64,000 nt of DNA, from positions 1 to 64,000 of the forward strand of contig JAIQEV010000010.1 in assembly GCA_020073585.1 (NCBI GenBank), read 5' to 3'. Below are positions 8,272 to 15,222 of this stretch, piece after piece. The position numbers and the translations under genes are program-made. Below the pieces are notes generated by a model that was not told the DNA's origin, did no database searches, and worked only from the letters and a program-made list of their open reading frames with translations. Source of the DNA: Terriglobia bacterium. Lineage in GTDB: Bacteria; Acidobacteriota; Terriglobia; Acidiferrales; UBA7541. Numbering within the stretch: the first letter of the stretch is position 1; the number at the start of each line of letters is the position of its first letter.

Positions 8272-8646
8272 TCAGGATGCGGCTTGGATGCTGGTCACGT
8301 GGATGGTCTTTGTCGCTTTGTCGTAAGTTCCCTGGACCTTGACCTTCTGACCGGCAAAGTCCGCGGGCTTCTCCTGATCGTCGAGCTCGTAGGCGGTTTT
8401 CTTGGCGGCGTCAAACAGCACGTACTTCCCGCCCATCTTGACGCAGTTTTTGGTGCACATCGCCCTGCCCATCGGGTCGTTCTCCTTGCCGGCCATCCCC
8501 TCCTTCGCCATCATCATGGCGTGCGAACCATTCTTGGCGCACTGGCTGTCCATGATTTCGCCCCGGAAGGTTTGGTCTTTTGCCAGGGTCAAGCCTGCGC
8601 CCAGCAACATTACGGATGCGGCCGCTCCAATCACAATCTTTTTCAT
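8272..8646 (-). CDS. Small secreted protein, DUF5818-like
   Basis: A 124-residue exported protein. MKKIVIGAAASVMLLGAGLT forms a signal peptide, with likely cleavage after a small-residue LA. The mature part has three conserved-looking cysteines (Cys36 in MDSQCA, Cys64 and Cys68 in AMCTKNCVKMG), a histidine, then YVLFDAAKKTAYELDD and a beta-rich FAGQKVKVQGTYD tail. This pattern recalls the DUF5818 family of acidobacterial exported proteins. The start at 8646 was chosen over an ATG nine bases upstream because GAGGAG abuts the first ATG but is ideally spaced for the second. It lies downstream of the sigma/anti-sigma pair on the same strand; function unknown. Confidence 0.75.
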   Translation of the reverse strand: MKKIVIGAAASVMLLGAGLTLAKDQTFRGEIMDSQCAKNGSHAMMMAKEGMAGKENDPMGRAMCTKNCVKMGGKYVLFDAAKKTAYELDDQEKPADFAGQKVKVQGTYDKATKTIHVTSIQAAS

Positions 8647-8772
8647 GGAATTCATCTCCTCTTATTTTGTTGCGTCCGATTTGGAAGTGCAAAGCTCAAT
8701 TCAGCGCCTATCCGTGTTCTGGATAAGCAAGAAACGTCGGGTCACCTCCTTGCAGAAGTCATCGCGGCGGAC

Positions 8773-9015
8773 TTATTCTTCTGCCAAGACTTTTTCGAGC
8801 CGGGCGTACAGCCGGGCGCTCACCCCCAGGGGCACTTCGAAGGGCTCCACGTCCATCACAATCTTCAGCATCTTTCCCGTGGTATCGAAAACGATCCGGC
8901 ACCGGCCGCAGCGCGCGATGTGCAGCAGGATGGCCTTCCGCAACTCGTCGGAGCCTTCGCCTCCGATGTACTCCGACAGATGGTCTAGAACTTCCTTGCA
9001 GTCTAGCATCGCCAT
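8773..9015 (-). CDS. Zinc-binding anti-sigma factor (ZAS type), soluble
   Basis: An 80-residue protein with H32-x3-C36-x2-C39 in HIARCGRCR, plus Cys6 near the N-terminus. This is the zinc anti-sigma (ZAS) signature. There is no transmembrane segment, so it would be a cytoplasmic anti-sigma, often redox- or metal-responsive in characterised members. Nine bases separate it from the ECF sigma gene upstream, the normal cognate arrangement. It probably binds and holds that sigma factor inactive. The trigger is not inferable. Confidence 0.85.
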   Translation of the reverse strand: MAMLDCKEVLDHLSEYIGGEGSDELRKAILLHIARCGRCRIVFDTTGKMLKIVMDVEPFEVPLGVSARLYARLEKVLAEE

Positions 9016-9024
9016 AGTTCGTCC

Positions 9025-9741
9025 TTATTGACCCACGGCCTTCATCAATTTCATCGCGATCATCTCGCGCATTCTGCCCGCCGTCCTCAAAATCCTTTTC
9101 GAGAAAGTCGGCGTTTCCTCCAGGCGCGCCGCGAGAGCTTCGCGCATGAGCAGGCGGGCCCGCAGCAGTCTGGATTTGATGGCGGGAAGCGTCAGCCCGA
9201 GAATTTCGGCGGCCTCCTCGGCGCGCAGGCCCTCGACATCCCTCAAGACAAAGGTCTCTCGATAAATCGCAGGGAGAGACTGGATCGCATCTTCGACCAT
9301 CCTTCGCATCTCCTGCTTGCCGTAGAGTTTTTCCGGATCTTCATGCCACTGCTGGCTTCTGTGCGGAAGCCGCTTGACCTCTGTCTCGCCGGCTTCTTCG
9401 AGAGACACGAAGTTCTTCCGCGCCTGCCGCTTCTGAAGAGCTTCGTTTACGGCGATTTTCGTCAGCCAGGTCGTAAACCGTGCTTCCCGGCGGAACTGGC
9501 CGATGTGCCGGTACGCCTTCACGAACGTATCCTGCATCGCTTCTTCGGCATCCTCCGCGTTCCCCAGCACTGCCAGAGTGACGCGAAACACCCGCCGTTC
9601 GTGCTTTCGAACAATCGTTTCGAAGGAACGCGGATCGCCGGCTAGGACCCGTTCGACGAGAACGAGGTCGTCTTCCGGTTCCTGCGGTTCCGGTGTTTTC
9701 ATTGCGTCTGGCATCTCGTCAGCTGAAGCCGCCCTGTTCAT
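9025..9741 (-). CDS. ECF-type RNA polymerase sigma factor
   Basis: A 238-residue sigma-70 family factor of the extracytoplasmic function group. Region 2 is seen in FETIVRKHERRVFRV through EEAMQDTFVKAYRHIGQF and FTTWLTKIAVNEA. Region 4 is LPAIYRETFVLRDVEGL with the helix-turn-helix AEEAAEILGLTLPAIKSRL. The start was set at ATG 9741, preceded by GAAGG. The open frame continues 61 codons upstream with no sigma homology; ATG 9714 or 9702 are alternatives. It is transcribed with the zinc anti-sigma gene. The targets may include its own promoter and the downstream secreted protein and cytochrome genes. Confidence 0.9.
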   Translation of the reverse strand: MNRAASADEMPDAMKTPEPQEPEDDLVLVERVLAGDPRSFETIVRKHERRVFRVTLAVLGNAEDAEEAMQDTFVKAYRHIGQFRREARFTTWLTKIAVNEALQKRQARKNFVSLEEAGETEVKRLPHRSQQWHEDPEKLYGKQEMRRMVEDAIQSLPAIYRETFVLRDVEGLRAEEAAEILGLTLPAIKSRLLRARLLMREALAARLEETPTFSKRILRTAGRMREMIAMKLMKAVGQ

Positions 9742-10086
9742 CTGCCTTCGAGCATGAGATAGCTTCCTCGGGAAAAAGGATTCGCGGATTTTGCCGGATA
9801 TTCGGAATGCCGTGATTTCCAACCGGCCGCTTCGCCGCGTGTTAACGACCTTGAGACACATGCTCTCCGATTTTTCTCTTTTTGACGCCCACGTCCGCGC
9901 GGCCATTCCACTTCTGCACTTCACCGCAGAGCCCCTTCCACTCTGCGCTCCTCTGCGTCTCCGCGTTATCTTTTTCCCTCCGTCCTTCCATTCTTTCTAC
10001 AACTGAGAGCGGGCCACTTATCCCAACAAAATTTGAGCGCACAAAGCGGATAGATTCGCCTCCATGGATTGCGGCATATTTGGCTC
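9742..10086. other. Intergenic region between the divergent sigma factor and flavin reductase-like genes
   Basis: About 345 bases without a supported gene. It should hold the promoters of both divergent genes, but I see no convincing -35/-10 pair. Bases 9941-9965 (CTCTGCGCTCCTCTGCGTCT and onward to CCGCG) belong to a CTCTGCG/CTCCGTG-type degenerate repeat also seen at 40271-40315 and 43687-43710. The rest is unremarkable. Confidence 0.6.
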
Positions 10087-10758
10087 ATGCACAAGACCAT
10101 TGAACCAACGATTCTTTATTTCGGCACGCCGGTGGCGTTGATCTCCACCTTGAATGAAGACGGTACCCCCAACATCGCGCCGATGTCGTCCGCATGGTGG
10201 CTCGGATGGAGTTGCATGCTGGGACTCGGCTCCATGAGCAAGACGTCGGAAAACCTCGTTCGCACCCGGGAGTGCGTGATCAATCTGCCTTCCGAGGAGC
10301 AGGTAACCCACGTAGACCGGCTGGCGCTCACAACCGGCCAAAATCCTGTGCCCGAGAAAAAGCTGAGCTGGGGATACCGCTACGAGCAGGATAAACTCCG
10401 CGAAGCGGGATTGACCTCCAAGCCCTCCCTCGACGTGCGGCCACCGCGCATCGCGGAGTGCCCCGTGCAGATGGAGGGCGTCGTGCACGAGATCCGCCCG
10501 TTCGGGAAGAACGTGTCGGCTAACGCGTTTGAGGTGCACATCGTCAGACTGCACGTCGAAGAATCGCTGCTGGTTGAAGAGGGGTCGCACTTCCATATCG
10601 ATCCCGTGAAATGGCGCCCGCTGATCATGAGCTTCTGCCGGTTCTTTGGGATCGGCGGCGAAGTGCACCCGTCCCGCCTTGCGGAATCGGATTTTATGAA
10701 GTTCGTGAGAAATGGAACCGGACCGCGATCAACGATCGGGAGCATGGCCCGGGACTAA
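10087..10758 (+). CDS. Flavin reductase-like FMN-binding domain protein
   Basis: A 223-residue protein of the flavin reductase-like/split-barrel FMN-binding superfamily. The start region TPVALISTLNEDGTPNIAPMS is the typical first strand pair. KTSENLVRTRECVINLP and VHEIRPFGKNVSANAFEVHI follow the usual fold order. It probably binds FMN and acts as a reductase or oxidoreductase component; no partner monooxygenase is next to it. ATG 10087 was chosen over a TTG six codons upstream. A weak GC-rich inverted repeat follows the stop near 10775. Confidence 0.8.
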   Translation: MHKTIEPTILYFGTPVALISTLNEDGTPNIAPMSSAWWLGWSCMLGLGSMSKTSENLVRTRECVINLPSEEQVTHVDRLALTTGQNPVPEKKLSWGYRYEQDKLREAGLTSKPSLDVRPPRIAECPVQMEGVVHEIRPFGKNVSANAFEVHIVRLHVEESLLVEEGSHFHIDPVKWRPLIMSFCRFFGIGGEVHPSRLAESDFMKFVRNGTGPRSTIGSMARD

Positions 10759-11257
10759 TGAGCGGGCAGGCCTGGGGTGCCGGGCGCCCCACGCGCCGAT
10801 TTTACGCGTGGGCCTCTCGGGTCGTATTCACCACCACCGCATTCGAACACTTTTCCACAGTTCATTCGAATACCCATAAGTTATCTCTTGAACCGTAGGT
10901 ATATATCTGCTATTCTTTTTCGTGTTATCGCCACTCACCGTTCGAATACTCCTCGCCACACCACCCCTTGCTCCGCTTCGTTCCGTCTTCCCTCATTACC
11001 TCTTTACTTCTCTATCTCTTTACCTCCTTTCCTTTCACACTCTTACGCACTCCTGCGCATCTACATGCAAACACGCACCTTTAAGTCCTGTATTTTCCGC
11101 TCTTACACACCCCTGCCTTGTAACCCCTGTATTTTCCGCTCTTACGAAAAACACCGGGGGTGGGGGTAGCCCTGCTCCCTCCAACCGGAATTTTTTTCCT
11201 GGAAAAAGGCTCGCGGCCGCAACTCTTTTCTTTTCAGGGAAACTCGCGGCGTTCCGT
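10759..11257. other. Long non-coding, AT-richer, pyrimidine-rich gap
   Basis: About 500 bases with no credible gene on either strand. Composition departs from the surroundings: long pyrimidine runs on the plus strand, A/T-rich patches (GTAGGTATATATCTGC near 10896) and a G-run at 11156-11166. It contains a 20-base direct repeat (11087-11106 and 11126-11145). It lies between the flavin reductase-like gene and the end of the histidine kinase gene, so it need not contain promoters for either. Confidence 0.6.
11087..11145. repeat. Direct repeat of CCTGTATTTTCCGCTCTTAC
   Basis: The 20-base word CCTGTATTTTCCGCTCTTAC occurs at 11087-11106 and again at 11126-11145, period 39. It is embedded in the unusual non-coding gap. 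A related CTCTTAC/TCTTACGCACTCCTGCG word occurs at 11040-11056, suggesting a decayed third unit. Confidence 0.85.
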
Positions 11258-12580
11258 CTACGCTCCGACGGTCTGCATCGTGGAGACCACTTCGGGGATG
11301 TTAATGCGGATCAGCGTGCCTTCGCCGGGGCGGCTCCGGATCTCCAGATGGAAATCGGCGCCGTAGAGCACCTCCAGGCGCTCGCGCACGTTGCTCAGCC
11401 CGATGCCCTCGACGTACACCCCAGACTTCCGCTCCTCCGGGATGCCCACGCCGTTGTCCTCGATTTCGATGTGCAGCCGCCCCTCGCGCGTGGTGGTGCG
11501 CAACTGGATCTTGCCCCCCTCGATTTTCGGCGCCAGCCCGTGCTTCAGGCAGTTTTCCACGATGGGCTGCAGCAGCATGCTGGGCACGAAGGACTCCAGC
11601 GTCTCGTCGCTGATCTGCTTGACGATCTCCAGCTTGTCGCGCCCGAAGCGCGCCACCTCGATATCCAAATAATCGTCGATGAACTGCAGCTCCTCGCGCA
11701 GCGGCACGAACGTGTCGTGCTTGCGCAGCAGCCGCCGCAAAATGTTGCTCAGCTTCAGCACCACCACCCGCGCCATGTCCGGATCGAAGCGGATCAGCGC
11801 GGACACCGTGTTCAGCGTGTTGAAGAGAAAATGCGGATTGATCTGGCTGGCCAGCGCGTCCATGCGCGCCTTGAGCAGCAGTTGCTGGTGCCGCTCCAGG
11901 TTCATCTCGATGCGCGTATTGTTCCAGATCTTCAGCGGCACGGCCACGGCCATCAGCGTGGCCAGCACGTCCAGCCCCATGCCCCACTCGCGGTGCGAGT
12001 CGATGGCGAAGAGCCACGTGGGCTTGGTGGCGCGCACCAGCGCCACGCGCCCGATCTCCAGCCCCACGCAGGTGAACAGCGGCAGCAGCTCCCAGGAGAT
12101 CGCCGCCTGGCGCATCAGCCGCACCGTGGCCCGCGGAATGTTCAGAAACGTGAACGGCCCGAAATTCCAGATGTCTTCCTTGTTGGGGATGGCCTGGCGG
12201 ATCAGCCCGCCGAGCAGTCCGGCGGCCGAGGCCATGGGCATGGCCAGCCATTCATGCGCCCCCAGCGCCGGAATGGCCACAATCGCGCCCCCGATCGGCC
12301 CCACCACCCGCCCCCCGAGCAAGCCCAGCAGAAAGGCGCCTTCCAGCGTGAGATCAGCGAAGCGGTAGGGCAGGCCGAACAGCCGCAGCACCACTCCGAT
12401 GAGCAGCGGCGGGGTCATGAAGAACATCAGCTTGAGCTTCTGGTCCGAATCGCGCTCTTCGGTGAACAGCACTTTGCGGAACATCGTCCAGCGCGCCAGC
12501 AGCGCGGCGATCGACGACGCCACGCCCACCTTGAGCAGGAGGGTAAAGAGCAGCTCTTTGATCGAGGACAGCGTATCCAT
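11258..12580 (-). CDS. LytS-type sensor histidine kinase
   Basis: A 440-residue membrane histidine kinase of the LytS/YehU type. The N-terminal half (residues ~1-230) contains several hydrophobic helices resembling the 5TMR-LYT sensor, including LEGAFLLGLLGGRVVGPIGG. The cytoplasmic half has the phospho-acceptor in LASQINPHFLFNTLN and the ATPase segment IVENCLKHGLAPK with DNGVGIPEERK as the N/G box. Such kinases normally pair with a LytTR response regulator, but none is adjacent here. It is transcribed away from ribA. Signal unknown. Confidence 0.9.
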   Translation of the reverse strand: MDTLSSIKELLFTLLLKVGVASSIAALLARWTMFRKVLFTEERDSDQKLKLMFFMTPPLLIGVVLRLFGLPYRFADLTLEGAFLLGLLGGRVVGPIGGAIVAIPALGAHEWLAMPMASAAGLLGGLIRQAIPNKEDIWNFGPFTFLNIPRATVRLMRQAAISWELLPLFTCVGLEIGRVALVRATKPTWLFAIDSHREWGMGLDVLATLMAVAVPLKIWNNTRIEMNLERHQQLLLKARMDALASQINPHFLFNTLNTVSALIRFDPDMARVVVLKLSNILRRLLRKHDTFVPLREELQFIDDYLDIEVARFGRDKLEIVKQISDETLESFVPSMLLQPIVENCLKHGLAPKIEGGKIQLRTTTREGRLHIEIEDNGVGIPEERKSGVYVEGIGLSNVRERLEVLYGADFHLEIRSRPGEGTLIRINIPEVVSTMQTVGA

Positions 12581-12671
12581 GGTTTGCCGCGGCGCGGGCT
12601 CCCGTCAACGCTAGCCAATCCGCGCAACGATGTAAAGCGCCGGTCTCCTGCGGCGCAACGGCGCCGGCTTT

Positions 12672-12699
12672 TTGGCGGTGTCCGCGACCCTGCTATACT
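12672..12699 (+). promoter_or_regulatory. Candidate sigma-70 promoter of ribA (short or absent leader)
   Basis: TTGGCG (12672-12677), 16 bases, then TGCTATACT with an extended -10 (TATACT 12694-12699). Only 11 bases separate the -10 from the ribA ATG at 12711, with no Shine-Dalgarno sequence between. Transcription from here would give an almost leaderless mRNA. Confidence 0.6.
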
Positions 12700-12710
12700 G
12701 GTTGTTTCTT

Positions 12711-13349
12711 ATGGGCGCAAAATCGAAACCGAAGAAAGCCGCGGCGCGCAGAGCCGCCCCGCCGCGCCTGGTGGCCCGCGCGGCTCTGCCCACGCGCTAC
12801 GGCCGCTTCACCATCTACGGCTTCGCGGGACGCGGCCCGCTGGAAGAAGCGGTGGCCCTGGTGCACGGCTCGCTGCAGGGAGGCGCGCCGCCCCTGGTGC
12901 GCGTGCACTCCCAGTGCCTCACCGGAGACGTCCTGGCCTCGGTGCGCTGCGATTGCCGCGCGCAGCTCGAGCTGTCCCTGGAAAAAATCGGCAAAGCGCG
13001 CTGCGGCGTGCTCCTCTATCTTCCCCAGGAAGGCCGCGGCATCGGCCTGCTGAACAAGCTGCGCGCCTACGAACTGCAGGACCTGGGCATGGACACCGTC
13101 GAAGCCAACGAATCGCTGGGCTTCGCCGCCGACGTCCGCGAGTACCGCTTCTCCGCGGAAATCCTGAAAAAACTCGGCGCGCGCAAGATCCGCCTGCTCT
13201 CCAACAATCCGGAAAAAGTGAAGCAGCTCGAGGAAGCCGGCATCCGCGTCGTCGAGCGCGTCCCCTGCCAGCCCCGCGTCTGCAACGTTTCCCGCGCCTA
13301 CCTGAAAACAAAAAAAGCCAAGATGGGCCACCTGCTCGAAGGCCTCTGA
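12711..13349 (+). CDS. ribA: GTP cyclohydrolase II
   Basis: A 212-residue enzyme opening riboflavin synthesis by converting GTP to 2,5-diamino-6-ribosylamino-pyrimidinone phosphate. The zinc site HSQCLTGDVLASVRCDC and the catalytic YLPQEGRGIGLLNK loop are intact, and the C-terminus has LLSNNPEKVKQLEEAG. It lacks the RibB (DHBP synthase) domain with which it is often fused, so RibB must be encoded elsewhere. The ATG at 12711 is immediately downstream of a good -10 box, which supports this start. Its N-terminus is a short basic Ala/Lys-rich leader (MGAKSKPKKAAARRAAPPR). Confidence 0.93.
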   Translation: MGAKSKPKKAAARRAAPPRLVARAALPTRYGRFTIYGFAGRGPLEEAVALVHGSLQGGAPPLVRVHSQCLTGDVLASVRCDCRAQLELSLEKIGKARCGVLLYLPQEGRGIGLLNKLRAYELQDLGMDTVEANESLGFAADVREYRFSAEILKKLGARKIRLLSNNPEKVKQLEEAGIRVVERVPCQPRVCNVSRAYLKTKKAKMGHLLEGL

Positions 13350-13381
13350 GCCCCCGTAGCGTCCGCCGCTTTTTCTCGCGC

Positions 13382-13594
13382 TTACCCGCCGCCGACGAAC
13401 TGCACGATTTCGTAGCGGTCGCCGGGGGCCACGCGCGTCGCCGTCCACTGCGCGCGCGGAAGAATTTCGCGGTTGCGCTCGATGGCCACGCGCCCGGCTG
13501 GCAGGCTCAGTTCGCGCAGCAGGTCCGCGACCGTGGCGCCGGGCTGCGCCTGGCGCTCTTCGCCGTTCACCGTGATGGAAAGAGCCGTGGACAT
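13382..13594 (-). CDS. thiS: ThiS-type sulfur carrier protein
   Basis: A 70-residue ubiquitin-like beta-grasp protein ending YEIVQFVGGG, with the C-terminal Gly-Gly needed for adenylation and thiocarboxylation. ITVNGEERQ at the start and VAIERNREILPRAQW in the middle match ThiS, which donates sulfur for the thiazole ring of thiamine. No thiG or thiF is next to it; instead it follows an unknown gene by 11 bases on the same strand. A role as a carrier for another sulfur transfer cannot be excluded. Confidence 0.85.
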   Translation of the reverse strand: MSTALSITVNGEERQAQPGATVADLLRELSLPAGRVAIERNREILPRAQWTATRVAPGDRYEIVQFVGGG

Positions 13595-13605
13595 TTTTTC
13601 AGGCC

Positions 13606-14229
13606 TTATTGCGCCGCGGGCGGCTTGGATTTGGCGCGCAACTGGAAGCGCACGTGCGCGCGGCCGGCGCCGTGCGTGGCGTGCAGCGCCAGCGCGGCTT
13701 CCCCTCCGCCGAGGCGCGGCATGGGAAATTCCAGCGTGGCGCTTCCGCCGGGCCCGGTCTCGGCCGCAAATTCCAGCGGCGTCAGCGCGCCTTCAATCTG
13801 CGCCACGACGCGCGCGCCGGCCACCGCCGCTTGCGACGGCCGCAGGCTCACTTGCACCTGCAGATGCGCGCGCCCGCCGGCCAGCCAGTTGCGCGGATTG
13901 AGCACTTCGAGGTGCAGTTCCTGCGGCACGGGAGCCGCGGACGGCGCGGGCTTGGGCGCCGCCGGCGTCCCCGTTCCGAGTTGCAGCGCGCCGCAACGGA
14001 TCTCTTCCAGTATCGCCAGATGCTGCGCATCCACGCGCTGCTGCAGGATGGCCTCATGCTCCGGGGTGAGCGGCAGCAGGTCCTCGTAGCTGTTCGTGCG
14101 GCGGTGCATGACGCGGCCCTTGAAATAGACCGTGGTATCAATGATGGGATGCTCGACGCCCCGCGCTTCCGTCTGCACGTGGTAGGTCGTTCCGGCAAAA
14201 ACCGCGTTGCTGTTGTGCCCGATCGGCAT
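13606..14229 (-). CDS. Conserved hypothetical protein of a 'YHVQTE' type, with a C-terminal beta-rich region
   Basis: A 207-residue protein of unknown function. Its start MPIGHNSNAVFAGTTYHVQT and the following HPIIDTTVYFKGRVMHRRTN resemble a group of acidobacterial and related hypothetical proteins with H-V-Q-T-E and a short 'hits-the-target' beta hairpin. After a Pro/Ala linker (residues ~108-125) comes a beta-rich half with LHLEVLNPRNWLAGGRAHLQ. No signal peptide is apparent. ATG 14229 was chosen because similarity starts there; the frame is open to an ATG at 14283. It shares its upstream region with nuoA and lies just before thiS. Confidence 0.6.
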   Translation of the reverse strand: MPIGHNSNAVFAGTTYHVQTEARGVEHPIIDTTVYFKGRVMHRRTNSYEDLLPLTPEHEAILQQRVDAQHLAILEEIRCGALQLGTGTPAAPKPAPSAAPVPQELHLEVLNPRNWLAGGRAHLQVQVSLRPSQAAVAGARVVAQIEGALTPLEFAAETGPGGSATLEFPMPRLGGGEAALALHATHGAGRAHVRFQLRAKSKPPAAQ

Positions 14230-14283
14230 CTTCGGATGCGCGCCGCAAGGGAGCGCCAGAACCCCTCTGACCGCAAGGTGCAT

Positions 14284-14313
14284 TTGACCACTTGGCGGTC
14301 AGACGTTATTATA
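14284..14313. promoter_or_regulatory. Divergent, overlapping promoters of nuoA and the unknown gene with a palindrome at the -35
   Basis: Plus strand: TTGACC (14284-14289), 17 bases, TATTAT (14307-14312), then 11 bases to the nuoA ATG. Minus strand: a perfect TATAAT at 14313-14308, reading toward the unknown gene, with only a weak -35. The plus -35 lies in an imperfect palindrome, TTTGACCACTTGGCGGTCAG, 16/20 identical to the GTTGACCGCTTAGCGGTCAC element found elsewhere. Both polymerases cannot bind together, so the site could switch between directions. Confidence 0.65.
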
Positions 14314-14323
14314 CCCCTTCGCC

Positions 14324-14695
14324 ATGAACGCTCCGAACCTGCAAGCGTACGCGCCACTCCTACTGTTTCTTACCCTGGCGTTTCTGCTCGCCGGCGTCCT
14401 GGTCAGCTTGTCCGTGCTGGTGGGCTGGCGGCGGCCCAGCCGCGCCAAGCAACTCCCCTACGAGTGCGGAATGGAGCCGACAGGCGACGCGCGCGAGCCG
14501 TTCTCGGTCAAATTTTATCTGGTCGCGATGGTCTTTATCCTGTTCGACGTGGAAGCCATTTTTCTGTACCCTTGGGCATACATTTTTCGCGAATTGAAGT
14601 GGTTCGGCTTCGCGGAGATGGCGCTGTATATCGCCATCCTGCTGGTCGGTTACCTCTATCTCTGGAAAAAGGGCGCTCTCGACTGGAACCGCTAG
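14324..14695 (+). CDS. nuoA: NADH-quinone oxidoreductase subunit A (cluster 1)
   Basis: A 123-residue, three-helix membrane subunit of respiratory complex I. The conserved loop LPYECGMEPTGDAREPFSV lies after the first helix and contains the Cys of the family. FYLVAMVFILFDVEAIFLYP is helix 2. NuoA sits beside NuoH and NuoD near the quinone site. It is first in cluster 1, with a strong promoter 11 bases upstream and no visible Shine-Dalgarno sequence. nuoB, which usually follows, is absent; nuoC comes next after 25 bases. Confidence 0.95.
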   Translation: MNAPNLQAYAPLLLFLTLAFLLAGVLVSLSVLVGWRRPSRAKQLPYECGMEPTGDAREPFSVKFYLVAMVFILFDVEAIFLYPWAYIFRELKWFGFAEMALYIAILLVGYLYLWKKGALDWNR

Positions 14696-14720
14696 CCGGC
14701 TCCCCGGGAACAAATACGCG

Positions 14721-15197
14721 ATGGAGAATGCGGAAGCAAACGCTAATGTTGTGGCCGAGCGGCTGCGCGGCTGGAACCCCCGGGCGGTCGAGTCGGCCGG
14801 CGAAGCCCACGGCGAAACCACCATCGTCGTTCCCCGCGAGCTGCTCCGCGGCGCCGCCGAGCGCCTGCGCGAAGACAGCGAGCTGCAGTTCAACCTGCTT
14901 TCCGACATAACCTGCGTGGACCGCTTCCCCGTCGAGCCGCGCTTCGAACTCAACTATCATTTGACCTCCATTCCCCGGGGCGCCAAGATCCGCCTGCGCG
15001 TGCGCGTCCCCGGCGACAATCCCGCGGCCGATTCCGTGACCGGCGTATGGCCCGGCGCCAACTGGATGGAGCGCGAAATTTTCGACTTGTTCGGCGTGCG
15101 CTTTAACGGGCACCCCGACCTGCGGCGCATCCTGCTTCCCGACGACTGGGAAGGCCACCCGCTGCGCAAGGATTTTCCGGTGGAAGGATTCCGCTGA
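14721..15197 (+). CDS. nuoC: NADH-quinone oxidoreductase subunit C (cluster 1)
   Basis: A 158-residue 30-kDa-type subunit of the peripheral arm of complex I. The signature NWMEREIFDLFGVRFNGHPD followed by RRILLPDDWEGHPLRKDFP is complete. The N-terminal domain contains FNLLSDITCVDRFP. It is separate from NuoD rather than fused. The spacing to nuoA (25 bases) and nuoD (25 bases) is compact; no nuoB fits in either gap. Confidence 0.94.
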   Translation: MENAEANANVVAERLRGWNPRAVESAGEAHGETTIVVPRELLRGAAERLREDSELQFNLLSDITCVDRFPVEPRFELNYHLTSIPRGAKIRLRVRVPGDNPAADSVTGVWPGANWMEREIFDLFGVRFNGHPDLRRILLPDDWEGHPLRKDFPVEGFR

Positions 15198-15222
15198 GAG
15201 GGATGGGAAAAGGACCCCGAGG

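Noticed and set aside
10922-14089. A 1055-codon plus-strand open frame spanning the kinase, ribA and thiS regions
   Set aside because: It crosses several real genes on both strands and begins in the low-complexity gap; it is a GC-bias shadow.
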